Below are positions 27,606-38,113 of a stretch of DNA of 42,876 nt, in pieces (the stretch's first letter is position 1; each line of letters starts with the position of its first letter). Made by a program: the position numbers and the translations under genes. Under the pieces are notes generated by a model. That model did not search any database, was not told where the DNA came from, and saw only the letters and a program-made list of their open reading frames with translations. This stretch comes from an uncultured Marinobacterium sp. GTDB taxonomy: Bacteria > Pseudomonadota > Gammaproteobacteria > Pseudomonadales > Balneatricaceae. The stretch spans positions 1 through 42,876 of the forward strand of contig CANMWJ010000025.1 in the NCBI GenBank assembly GCA_947501565.1, read 5' to 3'.

Positions 27606-28421
27606 TCAGCCAATAAAGTTGGCGCGCACCACTTCCATCAGGGCGCTGACGGTATCTTCGTCGTCGGTGAGGGATTCCACCAGTCCGGCGCGGCAGGCTT
27701 CCACCGGATCGAATCCGGCTTTGATCAGGGTCGCGGTGTAGACCAGCAGACGGGTGCTGGCGCCTTCCTCCAGATCCATATCCTTCAGGTTGCGCAGGCC
27801 GGTGGCGAGACGGATCAGACGCTGGCTGGTGGCTTTGTCGAGTCCGGTTTCCGCCTGCAGTACCTGCAGTTCCTCGTCCGGCGAGAGGTAGTCGAAACTC
27901 ATGGAGATAAAACGCTGACGGGTGCTGGGTTTCAGCCCTTTCATCAGGTTCTGGTAACCGGGGTTGTAAGAGACAACCAGCATAAAGTTCTTCGGGGCCT
28001 GCAGCACTTCGCCGGTGCGATCCAGCGGCAGGATGCGGCGGTCGTCGGTAAGTGGGTGGATCACCACGGTGGTATCCTTACGCGCTTCCACCACCTCGTC
28101 CAGATAGCAGATACCCCCCTCGCGCACTGCGCGGGTTAGCGGGCCGTCGTGCCACTGGGTGACGCCGTCGCCGATCAGGTAACGGCCGACCAGATCGGAG
28201 GCGGTCAGGTCGTCATGGCAGGAGACGGTATAGAGCGGTAAGCCCAGCTTTTCCGCCATATGGCTGATAAAGCGGGTTTTGCCGCAGCCGGTCGGGCCTT
28301 TTATCAGTACCGGCAGCTGGTGGTTGTAGGCGTGTTCAAACAACTCCACCTCGTTGTGCTGCGGCACGTAGAAGGGCAGTTGGTCGGAGACGTCGATGGT
28401 AACGGTGTTAGCTTGTTGCAT
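27606..28421 (-). CDS. norQ: AAA+ ATPase NorQ (CbbQ/NirQ/NorQ family)
   Basis: A 271-residue MoxR-type ATPase with Walker A KGPTGCGKTRF near 40, Walker B ICYLDEVVEAR, sensor NFMLVVSYNPGYQ, and the C-terminal CbbQ_C region. It powers maturation of the NO reductase together with NorD, 43 bases downstream. Length matches Pseudomonas NirQ/NorQ. The 81-base spacer to norB holds small inverted repeats (GGAAGGT/ACCTTCC and CAGCCC/GGGCTG) that may form a stem in the mRNA. Confidence 0.93.
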   Translation of the reverse strand: MQQANTVTIDVSDQLPFYVPQHNEVELFEHAYNHQLPVLIKGPTGCGKTRFISHMAEKLGLPLYTVSCHDDLTASDLVGRYLIGDGVTQWHDGPLTRAVREGGICYLDEVVEARKDTTVVIHPLTDDRRILPLDRTGEVLQAPKNFMLVVSYNPGYQNLMKGLKPSTRQRFISMSFDYLSPDEELQVLQAETGLDKATSQRLIRLATGLRNLKDMDLEEGASTRLLVYTATLIKAGFDPVEACRAGLVESLTDDEDTVSALMEVVRANFIG

Positions 28422-28502
28422 CGTTTTGTACTCGGAAGGTCAGCCCCGCCCCACCTTCCTTAAAAGGCAGGGTGACAAGGGACAGGGCTGAATAACGGGG
28501 TG

Positions 28503-29942
<1,440 letters not shown>

Positions 29943-30377
29943 TTAGCCCTGAATGTTAGGCGGCCAGTTGCTGGTGTTGATTTCGGAGGTCCATTTCAGG
30001 AACTGCGCCACCGCTTCCAGCTCCTCCTCGCTGAGGTTGAACTGCGGCATGCTGCGGCGGCCCGGAATACCTTCCGCAGGACGGCTTTTGATAAACAGCT
30101 TGATCGCTTCGGTGCTGTTGCCAAAACGCTGGTACACGTTGCCCAGCTCCGGCGCGAAGTAGGCGCCTTCGCCCAGTATCGAGTGACAACCTACGCAGTT
30201 GTTGTCTTCCCAGACTTTTTTGCCCAGCACCACCTGCGGTGTGATGTTTTCGCGGTGGTCGCGCTCGGGTAATACCTTTTCGGTGTGAAAGGTGAGGCCG
30301 AGGAACACCAGAATGAAGAACACGCTGCCTCCATAGAAGATGTTCCGCGCCATCGATTTAGTGAATGTTTCGTTCAT
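29943..30377 (-). CDS. norC: Nitric oxide reductase cytochrome c subunit NorC
   Basis: A 144-residue membrane-anchored cytochrome c: one N-terminal helix (about 11-30), then the haem motif C61-V-G-C64-H65 and a likely axial Met (M110 in RRSMPQF). It passes electrons from soluble cytochromes to NorB. The ATG at 30377 has GGAG seven bases upstream; the longer reading frame running to 30665 would swallow the promoter region and has no family support. First gene of norCBQD. Confidence 0.96.
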   Translation of the reverse strand: MNETFTKSMARNIFYGGSVFFILVFLGLTFHTEKVLPERDHRENITPQVVLGKKVWEDNNCVGCHSILGEGAYFAPELGNVYQRFGNSTEAIKLFIKSRPAEGIPGRRSMPQFNLSEEELEAVAQFLKWTSEINTSNWPPNIQG

Positions 30378-30461
30378 GGTCAGGCTCCGTATCCTGAATC
30401 GCTCACGGGAGATCTGTGTAATAACCAAGGAAGATTCTCGGGTATTGATGCCGCAGCCAAC

Positions 30462-30475
30462 TTGAGAAATATCAA
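30462..30475. promoter_or_regulatory. Fnr/Dnr-type box between norC and the dnr-like gene
   Basis: TTGAGAAATATCAA matches the TTGAT-N4-ATCAA consensus at nine of ten defined positions. It lies in the 232-base divergent gap. Read on the minus strand and centred at -41.5, it puts GAGAAT (four of six matches to TATAAT) at the -10 position for norC, the layout of a class II Fnr/Dnr-activated promoter. It is the obvious target for the regulator encoded next door, and could also control that gene. Confidence 0.8.
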
Positions 30476-30609
30476 TTCCGAACAAAAAGTTTATTTTTAA
30501 TACATGTTTTTGGCTGGAGCGGCTCCCATCGCAGTGAAGGCGTGCTATGGTGGCGATTTTGCGGCCCCTGTAACTAAACTGAATACGGACCCCTGCTGAG
30601 GCAATCTCC

Positions 30610-31335
30610 ATGGCCAGTTCATCCAATATCCCCGCCAACAATATCCCCACCGCCAATGAGCACACGCTTAAGGAGTTGCTCGGTGCGCATCACCTGTTCG
30701 CATCACTCAAGGCTGACAATCTGGAACATCTGGCGCAGGCCTGCCGTCTGGTCAAACTGGATAATGAACAGAGCCTGTTTCATCAGGGAGCCGATGCGCA
30801 GCATTTCTATCTGGTGGTGAGTGGGGCGGTTAAATTGTTCCGCGTCTCGCCCGATGGTCTGACCAAGGTGATCGAGGTGATCCGGCAGGGGAATGCTTTC
30901 GCCGAAGCGCTGATGTTCCTGCAACAACGCACCTATCCCCTGAATGCTGAAGCGATGGGAGAGGCCGAAGTGATCGCCATCCCCAATCAGCTCTACAAAG
31001 AGCTACTGCTGGCTTCGCCGGAATGTGCGCTGGGGGTGATGGGCAATATGGCGGTGAAACTGCACCGGCGTATCAACGAGATCGAGATACTGACCCTACA
31101 AAACACCCGCCACCGCCTGGGTAACTACCTGTTTGGTTTACTGGAGGATCCGGCGGCGAAAACCGGTGAGATCCAGCTGCCGATGGCAAAACAACTGATC
31201 GCCTCCCAGCTGGCGATGCAACCGGAAACCTTCTCCCGGCTGATGCGAGAGATGAAAGATCAGGGCCTGGTTACGGTGAAAGGGGCACGGATCGAAGTGC
31301 ATGATGTGGCAGGGCTGCGCGCCTTCGGCCACTGA
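30610..31335 (+). CDS. dnr: Crp/Fnr-family regulator, Dnr-like
   Basis: A 241-residue regulator: cyclic-nucleotide-binding-like sensor domain (about 25-140), dimer helix (about 145-175) and C-terminal winged HTH with recognition helix QPETFSRLMREM, carrying the E--SR contact typical of Fnr-box binders. It has no N-terminal Cys cluster, so it is not an oxygen-sensing Fnr; Dnr/NnrR proteins sense NO, probably through haem. Divergent from norC across a consensus box, it is the likely NO-responsive activator of this locus. GAGG lies nine bases before the ATG. Confidence 0.88.
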   Translation: MASSSNIPANNIPTANEHTLKELLGAHHLFASLKADNLEHLAQACRLVKLDNEQSLFHQGADAQHFYLVVSGAVKLFRVSPDGLTKVIEVIRQGNAFAEALMFLQQRTYPLNAEAMGEAEVIAIPNQLYKELLLASPECALGVMGNMAVKLHRRINEIEILTLQNTRHRLGNYLFGLLEDPAAKTGEIQLPMAKQLIASQLAMQPETFSRLMREMKDQGLVTVKGARIEVHDVAGLRAFGH

Positions 31336-31348
31336 TCAAACCGTTTGT

Positions 31349-31609
31349 TCAGATCTGCAGAACTGCCCAGATCAACAGGGCCAGCAGTGGGCAGTAGAGG
31401 TGCATCAGATAGCGCACCCAGTGCCGTACGCCATGCAGCTCCATAAATCCGTCGATAATCAACGCGCCTTTGACGGCGGTGAGTGTCAGGATCAGGCCGG
31501 TTACCTCAGATTGCACCGAATCCTCCGCCAGCATATAGCTGAGCAGGGTGATCAGCAGCAGGAGCGCCCAAAGGCTGTGATGGTTGAATAGACGGGATAA
31601 GGTATTCAT
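31349..31609 (-). CDS. norF: NorF-like small membrane protein (COX4 family)
   Basis: An 86-residue protein with three predicted helices, resembling prokaryotic cytochrome c oxidase subunit IV/NorF: the charged loop between helices (SVQSEVTG) and LTAVKGALIIDGFMELHGV are family-like. Translation starts at the ATG at 31609, which overlaps the norE stop by one base (TGATG). A longer in-frame extension to 31870 lies wholly inside norE and is rejected. NorF is not required for catalysis but improves NO reductase activity in some denitrifiers. It converges with the dnr-like gene 13 bases away. Confidence 0.8.
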   Translation of the reverse strand: MNTLSRLFNHHSLWALLLLITLLSYMLAEDSVQSEVTGLILTLTAVKGALIIDGFMELHGVRHWVRYLMHLYCPLLALLIWAVLQI

Positions 31610-32208
31610 CAGCGGATCACATATATCAGCGGGAACAGCAGGACCCAGACCAGATCCACCATATGCCAGTAGCAGGCCGCGCTCTCCAGTCCGGCACAAT
31701 CCTCCGGCGGATACCCGCCCTGGTAAAGTTTGATGCTGACCAGTGCCAGAATCACCATCCCCAGTAACACATGCAGCAGATGAAAACCGGTTAGCAGAAA
31801 ATAACCGGTGTAGAAGCTGTTGCTGTCCAGATCGTAACCGGCGCTGCCCAGCTGCCAGTACTCCCAGCATTTCACTACCACATAGACTGAGGCAGCCAGT
31901 TGCGCACCCAGCATCCAGAGTACCGCTCGCCGGTGTTGGCTTTTGCGGTTGATCACCAGCGCCTGAACCACAAACCAGCTGGCGGTGATCAGGGCGACGG
32001 TATTGATCAGTCCGGCAACGGGATGCAGGTTCTGCTGACCGAGCAGAAAGAGTTCACGGTCACTGGCGCGCAGGTAGCTGAACAGCAGAAACAGTAGCGC
32101 AAACACCGAAAGCTCGGCGGCGATAAAGATCCACATCGCCAGATCGCCGGGTAACTTGCGCGGGGCTGTGGATAAATCATCTGGTGGAGACGTAAGCGCC
32201 TGATCCAT
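31609..32208 (-). CDS. norE: NorE-like cytochrome c oxidase subunit III family protein
   Basis: A 199-residue protein with five predicted helices and the COX3-like signature blocks PGDLAMWIFIAAELSVFALLF and GFHLLHVLLGM, ending in YWHMVDLVWVLLFPLIYV. This short subunit III form beside nor genes is NorE. It is separated from norCBQD by the regulator, forming its own norE-norF unit. A weak Fnr-like half site (TTGATATTTGCTAA, 32266-32279) lies about 60 bases upstream of the start; only the left half is good. Confidence 0.87.
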   Translation of the reverse strand: MDQALTSPPDDLSTAPRKLPGDLAMWIFIAAELSVFALLFLLFSYLRASDRELFLLGQQNLHPVAGLINTVALITASWFVVQALVINRKSQHRRAVLWMLGAQLAASVYVVVKCWEYWQLGSAGYDLDSNSFYTGYFLLTGFHLLHVLLGMVILALVSIKLYQGGYPPEDCAGLESAACYWHMVDLVWVLLFPLIYVIR

Positions 32209-32373
32209 GGGGGGTACCGGAAACGGGAAAACGCCCTGATCTTAAATGGTGCGGTGTGTGCCGCCTTGATATTTGCTAAGTCCGAAAAGGAAAACGGTGG
32301 TGGTAATACACGTCACTGTTAAGCGAGGGAGGAAGTCAGATATTGCATCTGTTGGGCACCCCATCGTAGTGTC

Positions 32374-32530
32374 AAGGGAGAGAGTCTGCGCCCTCCCTTA
32401 ACGATCCCTCCTGCAGCCCCACTACTTGCCGGACTGCGTCCGGTACCTTGCGTTTCTCACTCGAAATAGCGTGCTCGGAAACTCGGTTGCTTCGCGCCCT
32501 CAGACAGCCGAGCACTTCATCTATTTCGAG
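32374..32530. repeat. Three successive hairpins in a 454-base gene-free gap
   Basis: Between norE and the membrane-protein gene are three inverted repeats: AAGGGAG/CTCCCTT (32374-32399), CCGGAC-TGC-GTCCGG (32429-32443), and a two-tier structure with outer arms CTCGAAATAG/CTATTTCGAG (32460-32469, 32521-32530) and inner arms GTGCTCGG/CCGAGCAC (32471-32478, 32508-32515). No reading frame here looks like a protein. It could be a structured RNA or a small non-autonomous repeat element; no target-site duplication is evident. The rest of the gap 32209-32662 holds the norE promoter region and a terminator. Confidence 0.5.
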
Positions 32531-32614
32531 CTGCGATACTCAGCTGCGCAGAGGGGAGAAAAATATGTGCCAAGATCTGAAATTGGTTCTTTGTTCTTTG
32601 ACGAAGGAGAATAA

Positions 32615-32638
32615 AAAAGGGACGCGGTTGCGTCCCTT
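32615..32638 (-). terminator. Intrinsic terminator after the hemL operon
   Basis: AAGGGACGC (32617-32625) pairs perfectly with GCGTCCCTT (32630-32638) around GGTT; on the minus strand six T follow the stem. It lies 25 bases past the stop of the last gene of the clcA-thiE-hemL unit. Confidence 0.88.
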
Positions 32639-32662
32639 AGGTGTTATTCGAGCGGAGGGCGG

Positions 32663-33268
32663 TTACGCGGACTCTGACATCTTCCGTGGCAGGGTAAGAC
32701 CGCAGCACAGCAACATCAGGCCGATCGCCACCGGATATCCAAGAGCGTGCTGGTACTCAGGCAGGAGTGTCACCGGGCTTAGCAGCAGTGCGGCGGCTGC
32801 CAGGAGGATCGCACCTGCTGCGCAACCCAAGCGCGCCACGTTGTCGCGAAAACGGATAGCGGCATAGAGCATCGCGGCTGACGTTGCGACCGCCATCAGC
32901 TGGGTGTATTCGGTACCCGCCTCGGCGCGGCGGGTCAGCTCGAACAGCGCCAGCAAGACCAGCAGCCAGCGGCCCCAGGCCGGTTTCTGCCAGTTGTAGC
33001 CGTGTGCCATGGCGAACAGAGCGCTGCCGATCAGCGGGATCGCCGCGTAGTAGGCCAGGTTGTTCAGGATGCGCAGCAGCGTTTGCTGGTCCTGATCGCC
33101 TGTGCCGCTCAGCAGCATTGATGCCGCCGCGGACGCTGCGATAAATGCACCGGAGAGGCTGATAACCGTGGCGGAGGTATTGTGTTCTCCGCCCAAGCGG
33201 TAGCTGCGCTCTGTGATAAACAGGGCGCAGATCAGCAGGATGCCGTTGCCGAGGATCAGATCGCTCAT
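32663..33268 (-). CDS. Membrane protein of unknown function
   Basis: A 201-residue, strongly hydrophobic protein with six or seven predicted helices and short charged loops ([22 protein letters not shown]). No motif lets me place it in a family. Its ATG overlaps the hemL stop by four bases (ATGA), so it is translated together with hemL, and a terminator follows. The composition, rich in Ala and Leu, is like that of its neighbours, with no sign of recent transfer. Confidence 0.7.
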   Translation of the reverse strand: MSDLILGNGILLICALFITERSYRLGGEHNTSATVISLSGAFIAASAAASMLLSGTGDQDQQTLLRILNNLAYYAAIPLIGSALFAMAHGYNWQKPAWGRWLLVLLALFELTRRAEAGTEYTQLMAVATSAAMLYAAIRFRDNVARLGCAAGAILLAAAALLLSPVTLLPEYQHALGYPVAIGLMLLCCGLTLPRKMSESA

Positions 33269-34548
33269 TTCAGGGTAGAGAAAACCTTATCTGCCGCAGC
33301 GATCGTCGCTTCGATGTCTTCCTGCGTGTGGGCAGCGGAAACGAAACCGGCTTCGAACGCAGACGGTGCCAGGTAGATGCCCTGTTCCAGCATGCCGTGG
33401 AAGAACTTGGAGAAACGGTCAGCGTCGCACGCCATGGTTTCAGCGAAGCTGGTTACTTTCTCCTGCTCGGTGAAGAACAGGCCGAACATACCGCCAACAC
33501 GGCTGGTGGTGAATGGGATGCCGTTCGCCATCGCTGCAGCTTCCAGACCTTCGGTCAGGAACTCCACTTTGGCAGCAAGCTGCTCGTAGAAACCCGGCTT
33601 GGAGACTTCGTTCAGCATGGTCAGACCCGCAGCCATCGCCAGTGGGTTACCGGACAGGGTACCCGCCTGGTATACCGCACCCAGCGGCGCGATGCATTCC
33701 ATGATCTCGCGTTTACCACCGAAAGCACCGACTGGCAGACCGCCACCGATCACCTTACCCAGCGTGGTCAGGTCTGGCTTAACGTTGTACACGGATTGTG
33801 CACCGCCCAGTGCCACACGGAAACCGGTCATTACTTCGTCGAAGATCAGTACGGTGCCGTACTGGTCGCAGACCTCACGCAGGCCTTCCAGGAAACCTGG
33901 CTCTGGTGGGATGCAGTTCATGTTGCCTGCAACCGGCTCGACGATGATACATGCGATCTGCTCACCCACCTCTGCGAACGCTGTACGCACGCTGTCGATG
34001 TCGTTGTGGGTCAGGGTGATGGTGTGTTCCGCCAGAGATGCGGGTACACCCGGAGAGCTTGGCTCGCCCAGGGTCAGCATGCCGGAACCCGCTTTTACCA
34101 GCAGGGAGTCGGAGTGACCGTGGTAACAACCTTCAAATTTAACGATCTTGTCGCGACCGGTGTAACCACGTGCCAGACGGATCGCACTCATGGTCGCTTC
34201 GGTACCGGAGCTGACCATACGTACCAGCTCCATGGATGGCATGATCTCGCAGACCTTGTCTGCCATCTCGATCTCGATAGAGGTTGGCGCGCCAAAACCC
34301 AGACCGTTGTCCAGAGAGTCTCGTACCGCACCGATGACACCTTCATGCGCGTGGCCGAGAATCATCGGCCCCCAGGATCCCACGTAGTCGATGTACTCTT
34401 TGTTGTCTTCGTCGATCAGGTAAGCGCCTTTACCGCTTTTGAAGAAGACCGGCGTTCCGCCCACGCCTTTAAATGCGCGTACTGGGGAGTTAACGCCGCC
34501 CGGAATGTGCTTCTGAGCGTCCTGAAAGAGTTGTTCAGATCGGGACAT
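33265..34548 (-). CDS. hemL: Glutamate-1-semialdehyde 2,1-aminomutase
   Basis: A 427-residue PLP enzyme that turns glutamate-1-semialdehyde into 5-aminolevulinate in the C5 haem pathway. It has the N-terminal [26 protein letters not shown] for phosphate binding, FDEVMTGFR, and the Schiff-base Lys K265 in [18 protein letters not shown]. Length matches the E. coli enzyme. It follows thiE by 14 bases and is followed by an overlapping membrane-protein gene. The hemL-thiE pairing also occurs in Pseudomonas. Confidence 0.97.
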   Translation of the reverse strand: MSRSEQLFQDAQKHIPGGVNSPVRAFKGVGGTPVFFKSGKGAYLIDEDNKEYIDYVGSWGPMILGHAHEGVIGAVRDSLDNGLGFGAPTSIEIEMADKVCEIMPSMELVRMVSSGTEATMSAIRLARGYTGRDKIVKFEGCYHGHSDSLLVKAGSGMLTLGEPSSPGVPASLAEHTITLTHNDIDSVRTAFAEVGEQIACIIVEPVAGNMNCIPPEPGFLEGLREVCDQYGTVLIFDEVMTGFRVALGGAQSVYNVKPDLTTLGKVIGGGLPVGAFGGKREIMECIAPLGAVYQAGTLSGNPLAMAAGLTMLNEVSKPGFYEQLAAKVEFLTEGLEAAAMANGIPFTTSRVGGMFGLFFTEQEKVTSFAETMACDADRFSKFFHGMLEQGIYLAPSAFEAGFVSAAHTQEDIEATIAAADKVFSTLK

Positions 34549-34562
34549 GGTGGGAGTTCTCT

Positions 34563-35201
34563 CTATGAGTCTGATGAAAATAGTTGGCTGAACCGGCGTG
34601 CCTGTTGCTCAACGTCCTCTGCAGCCAGCAGGGCGTGTACAACGGCGAGCATATCGGCACCGGCAGCGAGTGTCTGGGCTGCATTATCCACGGTAATGCC
34701 GCCAATCGCCACTGTTGGCAGGTTGATCTGCGCTTTGCTGCGCCCCAGCAGATCCAGCGGTGCCGGGATCGCATTGGGTTTGGTTTTGGAGGCGTAAAAG
34801 GCACCGTAAGCGATGTAGTTGGCCCCTTGTTGCTGTGCGGTCAGGCCCAGCTCCTGCGAGTCGTGGCAGGTGACGCCGATGATGGCGTTGTTACCCAGCA
34901 GGGTGCGAGCCGCATCCACCTGGCCGTCACCCTGGCCCAGATGTACGCCCGCAGCGCCGGAATCCTTCGCCAGTTGGGCATCGTCGTTGATGATCAGCGG
35001 CACGTCGAACTGCGCGCACAGGTCGATCAGGGCGTTGGCCTGTCGCAGGCGTTTGTTCGCATCGTCGGATTTGTCACGGTACTGCACGATACGGGTACCG
35101 CCACGCAGGGCCGCTTCGATACGGCTCAGCAGTTCATTGTCGTCGGGCATCAGCACGCTGTCAGTGATCGCGTACAGGCCCTCTAATGCGTAGTTACTCA
35201 T
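34563..35201 (-). CDS. thiE: Thiamine-phosphate synthase
   Basis: A 212-residue TIM barrel that joins HMP-pyrophosphate and thiazole phosphate. Motifs seen: [38 protein letters not shown] (Mg/pyrophosphate binding), GVTCHDSQE, and [11 protein letters not shown]. It overlaps the upstream chloride-channel gene by four bases (ATGA). No TPP riboswitch is visible ahead of it, as expected for an internal operon gene. Confidence 0.95.
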   Translation of the reverse strand: MSNYALEGLYAITDSVLMPDDNELLSRIEAALRGGTRIVQYRDKSDDANKRLRQANALIDLCAQFDVPLIINDDAQLAKDSGAAGVHLGQGDGQVDAARTLLGNNAIIGVTCHDSQELGLTAQQQGANYIAYGAFYASKTKPNAIPAPLDLLGRSKAQINLPTVAIGGITVDNAAQTLAAGADMLAVVHALLAAEDVEQQARRFSQLFSSDS

Positions 35202-36916
35202 GGGCGCAGGTTATTCCTGTAGGACTGCTCGATGTGGTCGCGGGTGAGGATACCCAACACACGCTGATTCAGATCGGTGACGATCACTGCATCGAGTTCG
35301 GTTTCATTCATCAGATCAAGCGCCTCACTCAGGGTGGCGCGGTAGCTGATCTCCAGTAGGTCCCTGTGTTGTGCTGGCATGGTAGCCAGGTCGATGGTGC
35401 GTTGATCCGGTCGCCGTGCCAGATGGGTGAGCAGATCGGAGGGATCGAGCAGGAAACGTCGATCACCGTCGATCAGCAACCAGTGCTGATCTTCCAGATT
35501 CAGCGCTTTCGCCGCGTCACGATCCAGTACCTGGGGCACTGAGATAAAGTCCCGCGTGATCAGGCTGCTGACCGCGATCCCCGACATCGCCTGGGTGATC
35601 GGCTGGTAGTGGTAGTCGAGGCCCAAGGATTGCAGCGAGGAGACAAACACCGACGGCAGACCGAACAGATAACGTACGGTCAGGTTGCTGACCACAATCG
35701 CGATCATGCCCGGCAGAATGATGTTCGGGTTGCCGGTCAGCTCCAGCAGGGCGATCAGGGCCGCGAGCGGGGCGTTCAGCAGGGCGCCCATCATCGCGCC
35801 CATTCCCAGCATGGCGTAGAAGCCAACATGAGCCACCGGCTCGTTGGCGATGTGCGCACCGATCAGACCCAATGCGCCACCGGCCAGGGCGCCGACCATA
35901 AAACTTGGACCGATCAGGCCGCCAGGGATACCTAATCCCAATGTTACCGGGGTGACGATCAGTTTGGTTACGGCCAAACCGATCAACAGGCCTAGGGCCA
36001 GTTCACCGTTCAGCGTTGCGGTGAGGGTGTCGTAACCTACCCCCATCAGTTGTGGATAAACCTGTGCCACGCAGCCGATCAGCAGAGTGGCAACCGCCAG
36101 GCGCAACGCCAGCGGTTTCTTACCGTGGCTCTGGGTTTTAATCATGATGCGGTTGAAGATCGCCGCCAGACAGCCGATGCAGAAACCCACGAACATGATG
36201 TAGGGCAGCTCGTTGAGGGTCTCCACCTGAAAGTTGGGTACGGACAGGTCGATCTCGCTGCCCAGGGTGAAGCGCACCATGATGTCGGCGGCTACAGCGG
36301 CAACCACCACCGGCGTAAACCCGATGACGGTGTACTCCAGCATCACCACTTCCATGGCGAATACCACGCCTGCCAGTGGCGTATTAAAGGCGGCTGCGAT
36401 GGCGGCAGCGGTACCGCACCCCACCAGGATGCGCAGGCTGTTGTTAGGTAGCTTCAGCCACTGCCCCAGCAGGCTGCTGCAACCCGCACCCAGATGAATC
36501 GACGGCCCCTCCCGTCCTACCGAGTGGCCACTGATCAAAGAGGTGGCGCCACCGAAGAACTGTACCAGCAGGTTAGACAGCGGCAGGTGAGCCTGGTGAT
36601 AACCCATACGTTCCAGAACGTGCACCGGGCCAACCCGGCGTTGCTCGGGTTTCAGCCCAAAGAGGATAAAAAACAGCACCAGGCTGCCGGCCGCCGGGAG
36701 CAGGAAACGGTCGCTCAGTGCCAGTGATTCGAAATCCTCCGGCAGTCCACTGGGCAACAGAAACTGTTGCGACATATCCACGGTCAAACGGAACAGGATG
36801 ATCAGTAAACCGGTGGCGATGCCGGAAAGCAGGCCGATAACGACCAGCTGCGGCAGAGCGTCAACGTGGCCGAGCCGGTGGCGGAAATGCTCCAGCGAGA
36901 AGAAGTCTTTGATCAT
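35198..36916 (-). CDS. CLC-type chloride channel/antiporter with CBS domains
   Basis: A 572-residue CLC protein. The core (about 20-430) has GHSVGREGPS with the gating Glu E136 and the anion-path motif GLGIPGGLIGPS; a cytoplasmic tail holds two CBS domains (about 445-570). Retention of the gating Glu is compatible with either a channel or a Cl-/H+ exchanger. Bacterial CLCs with CBS tails are a distinct subset from E. coli ClcA, which lacks them; the tail may bind adenine nucleotides. It heads the unit with thiE and hemL, a link that looks positional rather than functional. Confidence 0.92.
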   Translation of the reverse strand: MIKDFFSLEHFRHRLGHVDALPQLVVIGLLSGIATGLLIILFRLTVDMSQQFLLPSGLPEDFESLALSDRFLLPAAGSLVLFFILFGLKPEQRRVGPVHVLERMGYHQAHLPLSNLLVQFFGGATSLISGHSVGREGPSIHLGAGCSSLLGQWLKLPNNSLRILVGCGTAAAIAAAFNTPLAGVVFAMEVVMLEYTVIGFTPVVVAAVAADIMVRFTLGSEIDLSVPNFQVETLNELPYIMFVGFCIGCLAAIFNRIMIKTQSHGKKPLALRLAVATLLIGCVAQVYPQLMGVGYDTLTATLNGELALGLLIGLAVTKLIVTPVTLGLGIPGGLIGPSFMVGALAGGALGLIGAHIANEPVAHVGFYAMLGMGAMMGALLNAPLAALIALLELTGNPNIILPGMIAIVVSNLTVRYLFGLPSVFVSSLQSLGLDYHYQPITQAMSGIAVSSLITRDFISVPQVLDRDAAKALNLEDQHWLLIDGDRRFLLDPSDLLTHLARRPDQRTIDLATMPAQHRDLLEISYRATLSEALDLMNETELDAVIVTDLNQRVLGILTRDHIEQSYRNNLRP

Positions 36917-37007
36917 CGGGATGGCTTATGGAGGTAAGATTAATAGCTATTATCAGTAACGCTTTGTATCATAAACGCCGAATTTTAGGTACTGAAGAGA
37001 GGTTGCT

Positions 37008-38042
37008 GTGGTCAAAGTAGGGATCGTAGGTGGCACAGGATATACCGGCGTAGAGTTGCTGCGTATTCTGGCAAATCACCCAAACGCAAAAGTTGAAGTT
37101 ATTACGTCACGTTCCGAAGAGGGCGTGAGTGTTGCGGATATGTACCCGAACCTGCGAGGCCACTATGATCTGCAGTTTACGGTACCGAGCGTAGATACAC
37201 TGGCGAAGTGCGATGTGGTGTTCTTTGCTACCCCACACGGCGTAGCGATGAAGATGGCACCGGAGCTGGTGGACAAAGGCGTCAAAGTGATCGATCTGGG
37301 CGCTGACTTCCGTATCAAGGATCTGGAAGAGTGGTCCAAGTGGTACGGCATGGAGCACACCGCGCCGGAAGCAGCGGCTATGGCTGTGTACGGTCTGCCA
37401 GAGGTGTACCGCGATGAGATCCGCAACGCACAGCTGATCGCCTGCCCGGGTTGTTACCCGACTGCGACGCAGCTGGGTTTCCTGCCGCTGATCGAAAACA
37501 AGCTGATCGACCACCGTCGTCTGATCGCCGACTGTAAGTCTGGTGTCAGCGGTGCGGGCCGTGGTGCCAACGTGGGTTCCCTGCTGTGCGAGAGCAGCGA
37601 GAGCATGAAAGCGTACGCGGTACCGGGTCACCGTCACCTGCCAGAGATCAAGCAGGGCCTGGCCGCTGCTGCCGAGCGTCCGGTTGGTCTGACGTTCGTG
37701 CCTCACCTGACGCCGATGATCCGTGGTATCCACGCGACGCTGTACAGCGTGCTGCGTGATCCGGTCGATCACGATCTGCAGAAACTGTTCGAAGAACGTT
37801 ACGCCAACGAGCCGTTTGTCGACGTGATGCCTGCGGGCAGCCACCCGGAAACGCGTAGCGTGAAAGGTGCCAACCAGTGCCGCATCAGTATCCACCGTCC
37901 GGGTAACCAGGACACTGTGGTGGTGTTGTCTGTAATCGACAACCTGGTGAAAGGCGCAGCCGGTCAGGCAGTACAGAACATGAACATCATGTTTGATCTG
38001 GAAGAGACCGCCGGTCTGGCCAACGTTGGTCTGATGCCTTAA
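37008..38042 (+). CDS. argC: N-acetyl-gamma-glutamyl-phosphate reductase
   Basis: A 344-residue dehydrogenase of arginine synthesis that reduces N-acetylglutamyl phosphate with NADPH. The N-terminal [14 protein letters not shown] binds the cofactor, C149 in [13 protein letters not shown] is the catalytic Cys, and HRHLPEIKQ and the [11 protein letters not shown] block are conserved. The start is GTG at 37008 after a GAGAGG ribosome binding site. It is divergent from the CLC gene. Confidence 0.97.
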   Translation: MVKVGIVGGTGYTGVELLRILANHPNAKVEVITSRSEEGVSVADMYPNLRGHYDLQFTVPSVDTLAKCDVVFFATPHGVAMKMAPELVDKGVKVIDLGADFRIKDLEEWSKWYGMEHTAPEAAAMAVYGLPEVYRDEIRNAQLIACPGCYPTATQLGFLPLIENKLIDHRRLIADCKSGVSGAGRGANVGSLLCESSESMKAYAVPGHRHLPEIKQGLAAAAERPVGLTFVPHLTPMIRGIHATLYSVLRDPVDHDLQKLFEERYANEPFVDVMPAGSHPETRSVKGANQCRISIHRPGNQDTVVVLSVIDNLVKGAAGQAVQNMNIMFDLEETAGLANVGLMP

Positions 38043-38053
38043 CAGATTAATAC

Positions 38054-38082
38054 TTGACTAGTTTGCTGGGTTAAGACATTAT
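38054..38082 (+). promoter_or_regulatory. Sigma-70 promoter of erpA
   Basis: TTGACT (38054-38059) and CATTAT (38077-38082) are 17 bases apart in the 71-base argC-erpA spacer, giving a start near 38089 and a 25-base leader. I see no clear iron-sulphur-regulator (IscR) site around it. Confidence 0.5.
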
Positions 38083-38113
38083 GAGCGCCTGATTAAGTGG
38101 GTGTTATTGCAAG

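Noticed and set aside
30378-30665. N-terminal extension of norC
   Set aside because: It would span the Fnr/Dnr box and promoter and overlap the dnr-like gene; the ATG at 30377 has a good ribosome binding site and gives the family length.
31610-31870. N-terminal extension of norF
   Set aside because: Lies entirely within norE in another frame; the coupled ATG at 31609 gives a normal NorF-length protein.
32426-32867. Small plus-strand frames through the hairpin gap
   Set aside because: They read straight through inverted repeats and into the antisense of the membrane-protein gene, with no coding character.
33328-34797. A 489-codon plus-strand frame opposite hemL
   Set aside because: It is antisense to a clear hemL, has no domain, and its His/Gln/Val-rich composition is that of a reverse-strand shadow.
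35202-37007. TPP riboswitch for thiE
   Set aside because: thiE is internal to an overlapping unit and I see no THI-box sequence ahead of it or ahead of the CLC gene.
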